Numbered from the stretch's first letter, positions 1 to 12,382 are shown. The stretch is 64,000 nucleotides of DNA from Antedon mediterranea (GCF_964355755.1 NC_092675.1:29352912-29416911), one strand, 5' to 3'. Notes: generated by a model from the letters alone, not told the origin. Numbers and translations: made by a program.

Positions 1-1114
1 CATGAAAAGGGAATTGAATTAATAGAAATTGTACTGTAATATTAGGCCCCAAAGGTGTACTCTTAATAGAGATGCTACTGTATCATACTGTATCATACTG
101 TATCATACTGTATTGGGTCCAAAAGGCATATAATAGACATTCTACTGTATTTTATTAAGGTATAATGAATATACTATAAAATATGCTACACATTAATTTA
201 CAAATATGGACAATATATTGATTTGCAAATTATTCATTAAAACGAAATTTAAAAACAAAATTAAACTAAGAAGTATATCATTTCTTTATAGCTTCCTAAA
301 TCAGTAATTATAAATAATTATGCTCAATATTAGCAGATATATCGGCAATAATAACCAATACTAGGATTATAATTCCGCATGAACATCGCCGGTCGTTTAC
401 CACCAAATAAAATTGACATTTAACATGCTAAAACCTGTTAATGCTCAACCTTGTAGCGCTTTGAATTACATCACCACCTTTTCTAAAACTCATTATCAAA
501 ATGCATGTAAAGGTAAATTTGTTACGGTGTTATTGCTGGCAATCAGCTTTAGTTTTACGTCATACAACGAATGTAATAAATGGAATTATGTAGTAGCTTA
601 CTAACAACATGTTAAATTTACCGTGTTGGATAGATTTTATTTCAAAACTGCTAGAAGGTTTAAATTACAGTTTATTTAACAAGGCTAAAATAAAACGTAT
701 TAAACAAAACGATTCCTATTTCTTTATCATAAATAATATACAAATAATTAATGTTTATGAGTGCAATGGTACAAATAATTTCATAAGGTAAAAATAAAAT
801 ATTTCATCACAGTCATGTTTTGTTTTATCACACACCTATTTTTATTTATATAATTTGCTGCTAAAAGAAGTGGCTAGGCCGTGGCTAGGCCTTACCCATG
901 CTAAAAGGCAGTACAGGCAGAACTATTATAGACGGCCACATTTCAAACTTGATCAGTGAGATCAGTCAACATCCTAGCCTTGTGTCATGCATGGTTGCTT
1001 ATTGTAATAAGAATGAACGTACAACTCGCATATAACAAAATTGCACTCTTGATGACGTAAAGGTTCATTGGAGTAATTTATTAAATATCATGTGAGTCGA
1101 CCCACAATCGTCCA

Positions 1115-1197
1115 GTACATGACAGAGTAAGGATTTGAACTTAGACCCAAGAAATAGTAAGCAAGCATGTTAAACAACAAGCTACAGTGCAGTGCCA
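1115..1197 (-). mobile_element. tRNA-derived SINE relic
   Basis: The minus strand shows a box-A-like segment (TAGCTTGTTGTTTAACATGC) followed about 30 nt later by a good box-B-like AAGTTCAAATCC. The acceptor stem does not pair, so it is a degenerate tRNA-like head and not a working tRNA. Confidence 0.3.
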
Positions 1198-1280
1198 CTT
1201 ATGGTGGATCTCCACAATCTTCTCAGCTAACATGATATATACTGTATTGTTTGAAGGTTTGCATGGTGAAATCACTGTAG

Positions 1281-1485
1281 TTTGCGGTACACCACGTATA
1301 TATAGTTCTGAAAAGATCTCTTGGAAACTGGGAATATAAGAAGGGAAATTGTGTGGGACTGGTGTGAAAGCAACAATAATAGCATAGCATTCTCACTCTT
1401 GAGGATGATCAAAGTATATAGATCGAAACATCAAGAAACTCAATAGTTCTTTTCAGAACTATATATATATGTGGTGTACCGCAAA
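1281..1485. mobile_element. Short inverted-repeat element with hammerhead-like core
   Basis: The ends are near-perfect inverted repeats of about 36 bp: TTTGCGGTACACCAC at 1281 and GTGGTGTACCGCAAA ending at 1485, each followed inward by a TATATA run and TTCTGAAAAGA or its complement. The centre (1397-1430) reads CTTGAGGA, a GATC...GATC stem, then GAAAC, resembling the catalytic core of hammerhead ribozymes found in Penelope-like elements and retrozymes. A diverged homologue lies in the opposite orientation at 62,772-62,870. It is non-autonomous and has no ORF. Confidence 0.5.
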
Positions 1486-1553
1486 TTTTATACCAACATA
1501 ACATGATATAAACACATTTCTGAAAAGTGTTATGATATTAATAGGCTACTCAC

Positions 1554-1649
1554 TGTCTTCGTCTAGAACCTTCAATAAGGCAGTGATGGCATCAAAGTGA
1601 TTATCCTCGGATTCTCCTATTGACAGCTTTGCTAAGGCTTCAGCAAGAT
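1554..1649 (-). CDS. Probable internal coding exon of an unrecognised gene
   Basis: Read on the minus strand, a 96-bp open stretch is bounded by a CAG acceptor (1650-1652) and a good GTGAGT donor (1548-1553). It encodes roughly 32 residues with real-protein composition, including LAEALAKLSIGESED and DAITALLKVLDED; it looks helical and acidic. Both boundaries are phase 1, so the exon is frame-neutral. I do not recognise the family. Neither the preceding exon (higher coordinates) nor the following one (lower coordinates) could be found with confidence. A fossil exon is possible. The call rests on composition plus two splice sites only. Confidence 0.4.
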
Positions 1650-2431
1650 CTGGTGATATCAAGACATTTTATTACACTTAATAAATTGACAAAAAAACAC
1701 AATCAATGGTGTTCAGAGATGCAAGAGGGTGGGAACGATCACACACAAATTGTTGGAATTTAAAAAGTTTCATTTGGTTGTACAGTAGTACAATGGACAA
1801 AATAACACAAGGACTTGCATCAGTGGTGAGATCAAACAATATCAAACATGCTTGACTATGCTAAATGTGTAGCTAAGAAGTTTTTGTTTATTTTGTAACA
1901 TTACGGGCGGTCCGTGGTCGGTTGGCAACGTTTGATTTCAGACTGTTGAATATCATTGTGTTTATTCATTTGACCATTGTTGTACAGAATAATATAGCAA
2001 CATAATTTTGATTACAGTATATTTATTTCATCCAAATTAAATTACATATTAATCACAAACATATAATTAAATAAATTTATTATTATAGAGATTACATTTT
2101 AATTTGAAAATGAATCTGATATTTCATTTCAGAACACTGATTAATATAAATAAAGTTGCTATACACTCAGACGTCTGCCTTCAGTCATTTTGCTAATGAG
2201 TTTGATTCTTTAGAAACATCAATAGAACGATAAAAAAATACTATTGATGATGGCAACCTAGCCTTTGGACCTTGTTTTAAAACTACATTTATGATTTGCA
2301 AACGGAAAGAGAATAGCTTTCTCTTTACTACAGGTGCAAACATACAAAATGTAACCTCTCTAAATTAAGCAAACCGATATTAAAGGTTTCCACTTTGACC
2401 AGTGTAATAAGCATTTTGATGCGTTTAATAT

Positions 2432-2566
2432 CAAGCTCTGTCTACACTAAACTAGTTTGACAAAAAAAGTGTGATGTGCCCAAATATGGTAGTTATATGA
2501 CATCACATGTCCATATATGGGCACATCACATTTTTTTTATTCACGCACAGTGTAGACAGAGCTTTA
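2432..2566. mobile_element. MITE family M1 copy (AGCTCTGTCTACACT inverted repeats)
   Basis: Starts AAGCTCTGTCTACACTA and ends with the complement AGTGTAGACAGAGCTT. The interior has the family words GTGATGTGCCCAAATATGG and CCATATATGGGCACATCAC. Most copies in the window sit between TA dinucleotides, as expected for Tc1/mariner-type insertion. No coding capacity. This is one of twelve recognisable copies here. Confidence 0.8.
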
Positions 2567-4495
2567 AACAGCACAATCACGGTTGGAGACAACATGCTAA
2601 ATAAGTAAATAAATCATAGAAAAATGATTTTTAGTTGTTAATTGTTCAGATTTTGCCCTACCCTGGCGTAGTTGTACTAACTGTACTTTTGGCTTGAATC
2701 TAACCCTAGCCACCAGCACAAGTCCTATGTTCTAGAGGTATGAACAGCAGGCTTGTGATCTGGTTGTGGGTGTTTGAGTCCCATACAAGATTTACTTTTT
2801 TGTTATATGTACTTATAAAATACATCAAATTGGGGAAAACTAACAAATTAAAGACAACTATTAATTGATTTATCATTTACAAATTACAATGAGGTAGATA
2901 AATTATAAACATAAATAATGAAATAGATTATTAGCGCTCAGAGACTGAGCAAAAAAAAAAAGCGAAATACTGATACTGGAAATTATATTTCGAAAAAAAT
3001 ACATATTTTCTTTTTTTTATTTGTAAAATTATAAGGATAACTTGCAAAATAGTGGATGCCCAAAAATTAGGAAAACATTTTTTTGCCAATGAATGAAATA
3101 TGAACATAACACATGTGAAATAATACACAAAATTGAATAAAATAAAATACTGTAATAACTGTGTATAATTGAAAACAACAAAGGACAGCATATAATTAGT
3201 TAAAATAGCATCATATGATTGTACACGCCATGCTAACAATTAATCTGCTTGCTTCCAAGCACACCATCATCAACAACATTGTAAGACCTTGAAATCAATA
3301 CATTTGAATAATTATTTGAAAATATCAATCAAGTGAGGATAATTTGAAGATGTAGTGTCATTGGCTACAAAAATATCATCAGCAAAAACTTTCAATTCTC
3401 TCAATATTTTGTGAAGATGTACAGTATGTAAACTGTATATAGAGTAATACTGTATTAATGGTGAAACGGTATTTGACCAATTATAGAATTTGTTAAATTT
3501 AATACAGTGTTCGATTTAAGACAGTTAGTTCACTGGACAATGACCAGTGAAATCTGTGATGATGGACATGTAAAAACGTCTCAGTAACAGGTGAATTTTA
3601 GCAAGTTAATTTTTGTATCGTTAAACTGGTCAGTAGAATTGAATTTCGGACAGTACAATTTTTTGATTTAGCTTTTTGCTTATTTTAGTTCATTGAGATC
3701 TAGCCACTGATACCCACAGAATTGTCATTTTTTCCGTACTGTATATTTGACCTTTTTTGATTTAAAGCACTTGAAATTATATAAAAATGATGAAAAATAT
3801 AGATAATCAAAATAGAATAATATAAATAGGGTTAACCTTCAAAAAATAAATAAATACTCAAATTTTTTTAATGTTTTCTCGGCAAGCAAAAATCCTGCAA
3901 CAACATATATGAATACAATAAAAAGATAACATTAACATATAACTATAAAACCATTAGTTAATATGATAATTACATGCAATATTATTATCATATGATGGCG
4001 ATATTATTACAACTAAATGTATGCTTCATGCACATCGATACGATTGAGACTTAACGAGACTAAACACCGTTTCCCATTGCTACAGATAATCACATTAGAT
4101 GAAATGGTTCAAGAACCGACATTTTGGGATGTGATAATGTACAGGTAACACTAATGTAACTGTACTTGGCTAAAATTGGAGTTAAACCAAGCTAGAGTAC
4201 ACTCTCACTGAATTTGGGCTCAAGTGTTTAATTTGACATATCCGCTTTGACCGATATTTATTTTTTTTAATTTCTTCCAATACCTTGTTACGGCTATTTA
4301 ATTGAAAATAAGTTAGCTAGAAAAAAATACAAAAGCCACAGACAAACAATTAAACAATTAGATTAATGAATAAGAAAATATTGTATAGTATGCATCAAAC
4401 AATGAGACTTATATCATAATCGATGTCATTAATATTATAAATAAAATCTCATGAATATGCACAATGTATAATAAATACTGTAGGCAACATCTAAT

Positions 4496-4999
4496 AAAAT
4501 ATACACAGAAAGTGAGCAGGTTTGGTTAGATCATTGCACAACGCCTACTGTACTTGTAAGCCTACTGTTATAATAGTACTCTGTGTCATCTATTTTAGGC
4601 CCTACCAATGGCATTATGTGTAAAATATACACAGAAAGTGAGCAGGTTTGGTTAGATCATTGTACAACGCCCACTGTACTTGTAGGCCTACTGTTATAGT
4701 ACTCTGTGTCATCTATTTTAGGCCCTACCAATGGCATTATGTGTAAAATATACACAGAAAGTGAGCAGGTTTGGTTAGATCATTGTACAACGCCTACTGT
4801 ACTTGTAAGCCTACTGTTATAATAGTACTCTGTGTCATCTATTTTAGGCCCTACCAATGGCATTATGTGTAAAATATACACAGAAAGTGAGCAGGTTTGG
4901 TTAGATCATTGTACAACGCCTACTGTACTTGTAAGCCTACTGTTATAATAGTACTCTGTGTCATCTATTTTAGGCCCTACCAATGGCATTATGTGTAAA
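4496..4999. repeat. 126-bp tandem repeat, 4 copies
   Basis: Unit starts at 4496, 4622, 4745 and 4871. The second copy is 3 bp shorter (TTATAGTACT in place of TTATAATAGTACT). Copies are nearly identical, pointing to recent amplification. Each carries ACACAGAAAGTGAGCAGG and TTTTAGGCCCTACCAATGG. No long ORF. Confidence 0.9.
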
Positions 5000-5111
5000 T
5001 GCACAGGGTACATACTTACCTGGCTATCTAACCACACCCTTCCAGAAATCAGGGTATATTTTTGTGCACTCTGTAGTATAGCAAAATACTACTGTACAGT
5101 ATAGAACTACC

Positions 5112-5225
5112 TAAAGGTCTGTCTACACTATCAGTATCAAACTAGTTTGAAAAGTGTGAAAAAGTGTGCCCAAATGTTGTGGTGAAATGCCCAAATGTTG
5201 TGGTGAAATGCCCAAATGTGATATG
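5112..5225. mobile_element. Truncated MITE M1 copy
   Basis: The left end AAGGTCTGTCTACACTATCA and the family interior (GTGTGCCCAAATGTTGTGG, with CCCAAATG repeated three times) are present. No matching right end follows. Confidence 0.55.
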
Positions 5226-6475
5226 ACAGATGATAGAAACAAATGAAATACAGAACTTAATTTTCTACTCCAAAATCAGATTGATTAGCTGTTCCCTGCA
5301 AAGTTTGAATATCAAAATTTAGTTTTCACATACAGTACTTTACAAAATTCAGACTAAAATAAGGTTCATTTCGCGAGGAACATCATTGCACAAAGCATGA
5401 TGGGAAGGATGTGGGAGCAAATGTCATGATGCGTACGTACAAACAACAAATCATGTACGTACACGTTCCTCCCAAACCCTTCTCACCATGCATTGCACAC
5501 ACTATTTGCGATAAACTTTATACTTGCTTTAATTGATATTTGTGCAAGTAAAATGAGTCGGTCATTGCTACACAGTGTTTTTATAGCAACTTTATATACA
5601 GTACATATCTTGCAATGTGTTTGGTTACAATATCGCAAAATGTTATGCACAACAGCTGCTAATAAATAGTATCTTTGAATCAAAATTTCTATAAAATTCA
5701 GAAAGGTATTACTTACCCATAATGCACTAGTCAGTCAACAGACTTCTATTTCGGTTTGATGCCCTCTAAAATACAAAGTAAATTTTGTTTTGTTCAATTT
5801 TCAATTAATTACTACCTGCTGTATATTTTGAGTAACTGACTTGAGCAACAAAACATCTAAGAACATATTCAATCAATTACTACATCGTAAATTACATTAT
5901 ATAAGAGGTTTGTGGGTTCATTAAAATTTCATTATAGTACATTTAGCCAAAATGTCAACTGTAATGTTTATTAAATACTGTCAATGTTGTTTTATTAATG
6001 TATTTTTTTCTAACTCATTGCTTGATATTTTGCTAGCAGCGACTTTTATTTCATGATATGGAACATGTTTGTTTCTAATATTAAACCATTTTTCTCTAAT
6101 AAATAGCATGAAATGTACAATCAATGCAATAGTCATCTATCCATGTATGATATGAAAGTTTGAATAATGAATAATATTATTTATAATAATTCTACATTTT
6201 AAAGATTTTTTTAAAAACTTTTTTGTTGAATATGTCATTTTACACATAATAATTATTCACTTCGACAAAACATTTTAAAGCAAAAAATTGTATTTTTTCT
6301 TTACATACAGTAGTGATTATCTTTATTAGAACTACAAATTGGCCTACAGTATTCAAATTCTGATTTTCATATTTTTTGGGGACAATACATCTTTAATGTT
6401 TGAAAACTTGTGAATTTTAACAAATTTGTTTTTGTTGAATTTAGTGTAGAGAGATGACAATGGGGCACTTAAATT

Positions 6476-6705
6476 GTGAACAAATGGTGACGCATTGTCT
6501 TTGTGCCAACGATCGGGCCTTATGAACAAATGGTGACGCATTGTCTTTGTGTCAACGATCGGGCCTTGTGAACAAATGGTGACGCATTGTCTTTGTGCCA
6601 ACGATCGGGCCTTGTGAACAAATGGTGACGCATTGTCTTTGTGCCAACGATCGGGCCTTGTGAACAAATGGTGACACATTGTCTTTGTGCCAACGATCGG
6701 GCCCA
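6476..6705. repeat. 46-bp tandem repeat, 5 copies
   Basis: GAACAAATGGTGACGCATTG recurs at 6478, 6524, 6570, 6616 and 6662 with few changes. Each unit ends in CAACGATCGGGCC. The period is 46 bp, not a multiple of three, so the apparent minus-strand ORF across it is an artefact. Related CGATCGGG words recur at 7376-7505. Confidence 0.9.
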
Positions 6706-7375
6706 GCAAATAAGATGGTCGCGTTTTATTTTGGTTGCATTGAAACCAACTTTCTGAATTTTGTATGGAACGCCTTTAACTAATGCTTTAATAAATGTAA
6801 AAATATTGTTTTATGAAATTAAATAAATGTTAAGATTGTTGAAATTTAATTACTTTTAATTATTTGAACATACCTGTATGTCAACAGTGTGGTTTTAAAT
6901 TTATTAGCAACAAATGACATAGAGAAAAATTAATTTTAAATAATAAATGTATTTAGCTAATGCTTTGACTTAATTAAAGTTTCTATAATTAATGTTTATT
7001 TTTATAAGAAATAGTTTTAAGTGATGGGTAGATAATTTCAGTATAGTAGGAAATGAGGTGAACAGAGCTAGCTTCCTTTAATAGCGCCGATCCCGAAGAT
7101 TCCTATTTAAATAAACACTTTAGTGTACATCATATGTGTCAATGTTGACGTCTTTTTAATTTATTAAAAAGGATGATAAAAACGGCAAAAATGTATCTAG
7201 CGCATTAAAATTAGCCCGATAGAAATAAAATGTGTACCATCTGCTGTAGTAATGGCGCTCTATACAAAATATATACTGAACTGAATGCTGATTTTATTGG
7301 GACCAAAATTAAAAACGCGATCAATTTTATGTCTCTCACCATATCGAGACGATCGACCCCTGCGCCAAGATGCGA

Positions 7376-7510
7376 GCGAGCCCAACAAATAGGACGATCA
7401 TGACCAATAATATGATGCCGAACACGAGACGATCGGGGCAACACCGATACAGTATGAATGAGACAATCGGGCCAACACAAGAGACGATCGGGTATTTTCT
7501 GGGCCCGATA
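7376..7510. repeat. Dispersed GACGATCGGG motif cluster
   Basis: Four spaced variants of GA(C/G)ACGATCGGG or GACAATCGGGCC occur here. They share the core of the 46-bp array about 700 bp upstream, and GAGCCCAACAAATAGGACGATC at the left echoes GGGCCCAGCAAATAAGATGG at the array's right edge. They may be parts of one degenerate element. Confidence 0.4.
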
Positions 7511-8220
7511 TTCTGTCAACCCCTTCTACTAACCAAACTTGTCTAGACGTAGGCCAAGGTATGGCCTATCCTCTCTCTAGGCCTCTCTCTCAGTAGGCTT
7601 CTCTAGGGCCTAGGCCTACCTAGCTGCTGAGTGAGGCTAGGTCTACCGCCTAGCCTACCTTCCTTGCTTTTCTAGAGATTTTTCCGTATCTTATTAAGCA
7701 AAATAAGAAACAAATAGTTAGTTTAAACTTATATTAATTACCACCAATCCTAATGTCAACTCCAAAAGCATATGCTGTAGAGTAGGCTTAAAAGGAGCCG
7801 GTTTGCTGTGTTGTTTTGATCTTCGCACCACCACCGTCAGTGTGCGCACCTGCAGAGGTCCTCCTCCTCCCTGCAAAAATGGTTTTAACGCCCTTCTCCG
7901 TGTTTCTAGCCTGTCGGCAAAACTGGAAACGAGTCAACAACTGTTTCAACGCGTTATATTATGACGCGTCACAATTTGTTTGTTTCGCAGCATGCACGAA
8001 ACTTTATTCGTCTTCATATACGGTAATATAATAATAATTTATTGATTTATATAAAGCAATATCCTATTAGACTTAAAACTAAGACAATTACTGGCAATAT
8101 GTGCACATGGGTGTCCTGTTGTCGCTGCTGTAAATGTCGGCCAACTTAGTTTAATCTTAAATAATACAAATTTTAATTACTATTATATTTAAATATTTAT
8201 TATAAAGTTATAAACCTTTT

Positions 8221-9419
8221 CATTACTCATTGTGCAATTTGGGATTGGACCGTTCTAGAGGTGTTTACCACCTGTTGGTCCCATCCTTCATTGAATGAAC
8301 TCTGTTCTTTATATATGTTATGTCTTTTTCATTTCTCATTGTGCAATTTGTGATTGGACCGTTCTAGAGGTGTTTACCACCTGTTGGTCCCATCCTTTAC
8401 TGAATGTACTCTGTTCTTTATATATGTTATGTCTTTTTCATTTCTCATTGTGCAATTTGTGATTGGACCGTTCTAGAGGTGTTTACCACCTGTTGGTCCC
8501 ATCCTTTACTGAATGTACTCTGTTCTTTATATATGGTATGTCTTTTTCATTTCTCATTGTGCAATTTGTGATTGGACCGTTCTAGAGGTGTTTACCACCT
8601 GTTGGTCCCATCCTTCATTGAATGAACTCTGTTCTTTATATATGTTATGTCTTTTTCATTTCTCATTGTGCAATTTGTGATTGGACCGTTCTAGAGGTGT
8701 TTACCACCTGTTGGTCCCATCCTTTACTGAATGTACTCTGTTCTTTATATATGGTATGTCTTTTTCATTTCTCATTGTGCAATTTGTGATTGGACCGTTC
8801 TAGAGGTGTTTACCACCTGTTGGTCCCATCCTTTACTGAATGTACTCTGTTCTTTATATATGTTATGTCTTTTTCATTTCTCATTGTGCAATTTGTGATT
8901 GGACCGTTCTAGAGGTGTTTACCACCTGTTGGTCCCATCCTTTACTGAATGTACTCTGTTCTTTATATATGTTATGTCTTTTTCATTTCTCATTGTGCAA
9001 TTTGTGATTGGACCGTTCTAGAGGTGTTTACCACCTGTTGGTCCCATCCTTCATTGAATGAACTCTGTTCTTTATATATGTTATGTCTTTTTCATTTCTC
9101 ATTGTGCAATTTGTGATTGGACCGTTCTAGAGGTGTTTACCACCTGTTGGTCCCATCCTTCATTGAATGTACTCTGTTCTTTATATATGTTATGTCTTTT
9201 TCATTTCTCATTGTGCAATTTGTGATTGGACCGTTTTAGAGGTGTTTACCACCTGTTGGTCCCATCCTTCATTGAATGAACTCTGTTCTTTATATATGTT
9301 ATGTCTTTTTCATTTCTCATTGTGCAATTTGTGATTGGACCGTTCTAGAGGTGTTTACCACCTGTTGGTCCCATCCTTCATTGAATGAACTCTGTTCTTT
9401 ATATATGTTATGTCTTTTT
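8221..9419. repeat. 109-bp tandem repeat, 11 copies
   Basis: Copies begin at 8221 and every 109 bp up to 9311, with near-perfect conservation and exact period. Each unit carries an imperfect dyad: GGACC...AGGTG, TTTAC loop, CACCT...GGTCC. A single transcript or single strand could fold each unit into a hairpin. Variants (TTCATTGAATGAAC versus TTTACTGAATGTAC) alternate along the array, a sign of block-wise amplification. Confidence 0.95.
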
Positions 9420-10369
9420 CTTTCTTTGTATGTACATTTTTGGTGAGAATTTGAATAAATAAAACAAATGATAAAAATTAAAATGCATTACCAGAAGCAA
9501 CAGTATGCAAATGCATACATTTAATCCTAGCAGCTTGGGGGAAATCCGCAAATCAGTCAAAGCAGACAGGAGGCCCGATCCGGGCTCAAAGGTAAAATAC
9601 ATAAAGAATACCATACATTTAATTAACAAATCATTTTATATAATAAATACTCATAAATAATATCTATTAAAAGTAACAATGATTCATTTTGACAAAAAAA
9701 ATCGATTGAAAAATATACGGATGATGATGATATATAAAACCAACCCCAACAATTTAAAACAAAACAAAGCCATAGGCCTACATGGCTGCAGTCACGTGCT
9801 TAAATTTGAGTTAGTTTGTACCGACTGACCGACCAACCGAAAAAGTGAGCCAACCACCAAAGCAATTTGTTAAATTAACCGGTTGGGGTTTTTTTTGTCG
9901 TTATGAAATCATTATTTTTGTTCATTATGTGTTCTCTTAAAACTACAAAATATCCTGTTTTTAGCCGTTGACTTTTTTGTTTTTAGGACTCGGGAGGAGG
10001 AGGAGGAGAGAAAGCGATATTGAATGATAAATCCACATAACAAGCATGTTTTTTAGCAATTCTTATAATAATCACCATTTTACATTTTATCGATAGGTAA
10101 TGGCACCAAAAAGCGGGTGCTTTTTCTGGATACCAGACATGATACTCAGAAATAAAAAACTAAGACATTTAATTTAAAATGTTCATAATTAAAGGGTAAT
10201 TAATTTATATAGGCCTAGTTACTATTACTAATTTTAAATTAGGCACCTGAAAATAGTAAAACACCCCCAACCTTTCCGGTCAGCAACAGCAACAGCAAAA
10301 CAATAAAAACAAATTTGTTTGAACTCAAATTTTATTTTAAACATCATGGACCATCTAGCTGCTGTAATT

Positions 10370-10515
10370 TTCCATGGCTTAATCCAGGACTAGTTAGTCC
10401 AGGTTTCATGATAGGCCTACCATATCAAAGATAGTCCAGGATTATCCTTAGTCCAGGATTATCCTTAGTCCAGGACTGAGGATAGTCCAGGACTAAAGAT
10501 AGTCCCCTTTCATGA
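10370..10515. repeat. Short AGTCCAGGA repeat cluster
   Basis: GTCCAGGACT and its near-complements (TAGTCCAGGATTATCCT) occur six to seven times, closing with CCCCTTTCATGAATACC. It looks like a decayed inverted-repeat element. No ORF. Confidence 0.4.
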
Positions 10516-10644
10516 ATACCGGCTAAAAACACTTAATCCTCCTCTCCCACTCCCGAGATCAACATGCATTATCTCATAATTTCAAAATACGGCTGCATCA
10601 AAATGACCAGTCTTCATAATGTCATTTTGTCAATAGTTTTTGTG

Positions 10645-10765
10645 ACTCATAGTAACCCCCATGGGTTACTATTACAGTAGTGCGTTATTATTATATATTG
10701 ACTTATAAGGTGGGTTACTGTTAGAAGAGGGGTTACTATTAGAGTGTGGGTTACTATTAGAAGAT
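10645..10765. repeat. GGGTTACTATTAGA degenerate repeat
   Basis: Four imperfect copies of GGGTTACT(A/G)TTAGAAGA spaced 20-60 bp apart. Function unknown. Confidence 0.4.
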
Positions 10766-12296
10766 TTACGGTATATATTCCAAATGTTTGGTGCGTGATT
10801 AAAAATTGACGTACTAAAACTGGTAAGTTTTCAACTAGGTACCGTGCAAAATGAGGGCAGTGTTTGTATAATTCAATTAAATGAGATTTTCAACATGTTT
10901 TCTAGAACCAAAGAATAAAATGATTTTGATTTTTATGTTGTATTAAATGTTTATTAACAAATTTAACTGATTCTTGGAGATTTTACGAATAACCATTTTA
11001 TCCTTATAGATTTATTGTCTGTAGGCCTATTTGTTCTTTAAAACAATCCGAATTCTCACTCTCCTTTAAAGTAAATGATTAGTTAAAAACATCTAACTTT
11101 ATCCAAACTAAATGAGTCCGCCAAAAACCCTATAGGCCTACGGTACACAGTAAACATTCTTTGCAGAGACAATCTCAGAATTTTCATTTTATTCAGGTGC
11201 CGTGATTCTTTTTCAGATGTCATGGTTGAAAAATATTTGCTGTTATTATTTTCATTTTGTGAAAAAATGTTTACTTTCCATGATAATGATTTCACCCGAA
11301 AGTGTGAGATCCGCAAGACTCCGTTGGTGATCATGGATTGGATCATGGAGAATATAACTTATTTCTCCATGATTGGATCATAAAAAATCCGACACGTCAC
11401 ATCATTGTCAAAATGATGCAGTACTACTGTAATTTCAGATCATCATGTCACAGTCTCTGAATCTGAACCCCGATTGGGCCCATTTCTTGAAACGGGTCGG
11501 TGACAAAAAAAAACTAATTTATTTCATTTATGGTTTATTGATTATCAAACATACTTCTAAAAACGACATTAATAAATACATACATTTTGCCAGTTTTCAA
11601 TTTCCTCAGAGATAATGGCATTTTTTTTTCTTTAAATCAGACTCGCCATGTCCATAGAAAAAGAAATAAGTGGTTTGATAAAGGCTATGCGTTAAGTACT
11701 TCTTACCTATTTTTACTTAAACATAATTAAAATGACTCAGCCCAAACTTAGACTTATAAGTTCCGTATATCACCATGTCATTTAATCCCGGAATCTTTAA
11801 AAAAATGCTTCACGAAGAAACGTCATGACGGAATGATCAATCTTTTATTATAATTATTATAAATAAAACGATCAATTTAATATTATTTTGTCAATATTCT
11901 CAATGCTATCTCCTCCTTAGCCTATACTTATTTTGGTGTCTCATGCTCATCTTTATTTGTTAGCTACTTGAAGCCACTATGTGTGTGTTTTCTGTTTGCC
12001 TTGCATGCATTTTCGCCATACATTATTTTTATACCATCATTATTATAGCGTTCATCATTATCATAATGATATTTTCGCCCTGTGTTCAGATATTAATAAG
12101 CATTCTTCATTGTTGCCAATATAATACCCGCGTCATCAGGATTTATTTTATAAGACGAATGGTGTAGACAGATATACGTTATAGCCTCCAATATCCAGCT
12201 TCTATATGTTGCTCATGCTTGAGTGCACACGGTAAATGGAGTTCACTGGTGAAAGCTTATTCGTAGTGTAGGTCTAGCCACTATACAGTTAATATC

Positions 12297-12382
12297 ATGC
12301 ATAGTCCAGAAAATCATAAAAAGATGGAGGAAAATGAACACTATTTTAATACTAATTTCTCAGTGAAGGAAGAAATTGGAAA
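12297..12382 (+). CDS. CAMK2: CaMKII exon 1 (N-terminus, start codon)
   Basis: The open frame from ATG at 12297 encodes 28 full codons ending ...FSVKEEIG plus two bases of a lysine codon, then a GTAAGT donor at 12383. It joins in frame to exon 2 to give EEIGKGAFSVV, the start of the kinase glycine-rich loop. The second in-frame ATG (12324; AAGATGG context) would give an N-terminus of 19 residues before the GKG motif, closer to the 20-odd residues usual for CaMKII; either start is possible. The leader differs from the CTRF-type sequence of vertebrate and fly enzymes. CaMKII is the dodecameric Ser/Thr kinase activated by Ca2+/calmodulin. Confidence 0.85.

Larger units (their letters stand above)
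1..1553. other. Left-edge non-coding region
   Basis: AT-rich; a short ATACTGTATC triplication at 80-115. Apart from the inverted-repeat element and a tRNA-like relic listed separately, nothing is supportable. It should contain the downstream intron of the exon at 1554-1649. Confidence 0.4.
1650..12296. other. Upstream non-coding region, mostly AT-rich
   Basis: Apart from the repeats listed separately I see no supportable gene here. A GC-richer patch at 7790-8000, with CpG-containing words, could be a promoter or first exon of a minus-strand gene running towards 1554. It contains no convincing start codon with a donor, so it is not called. All ORFs in the region are short and of AT-driven composition. 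Confidence 0.5.

Noticed and set aside
7790-8031. Possible first exon (71-codon ORF, GC-richer)
   Set aside because: The ORF has no donor in frame and no protein-like features; kept only as a remark on a possible promoter.
8221-9419. CRISPR-like regular array
   Set aside because: Units are contiguous with no unique spacers and the DNA is eukaryotic; it is a tandem repeat.
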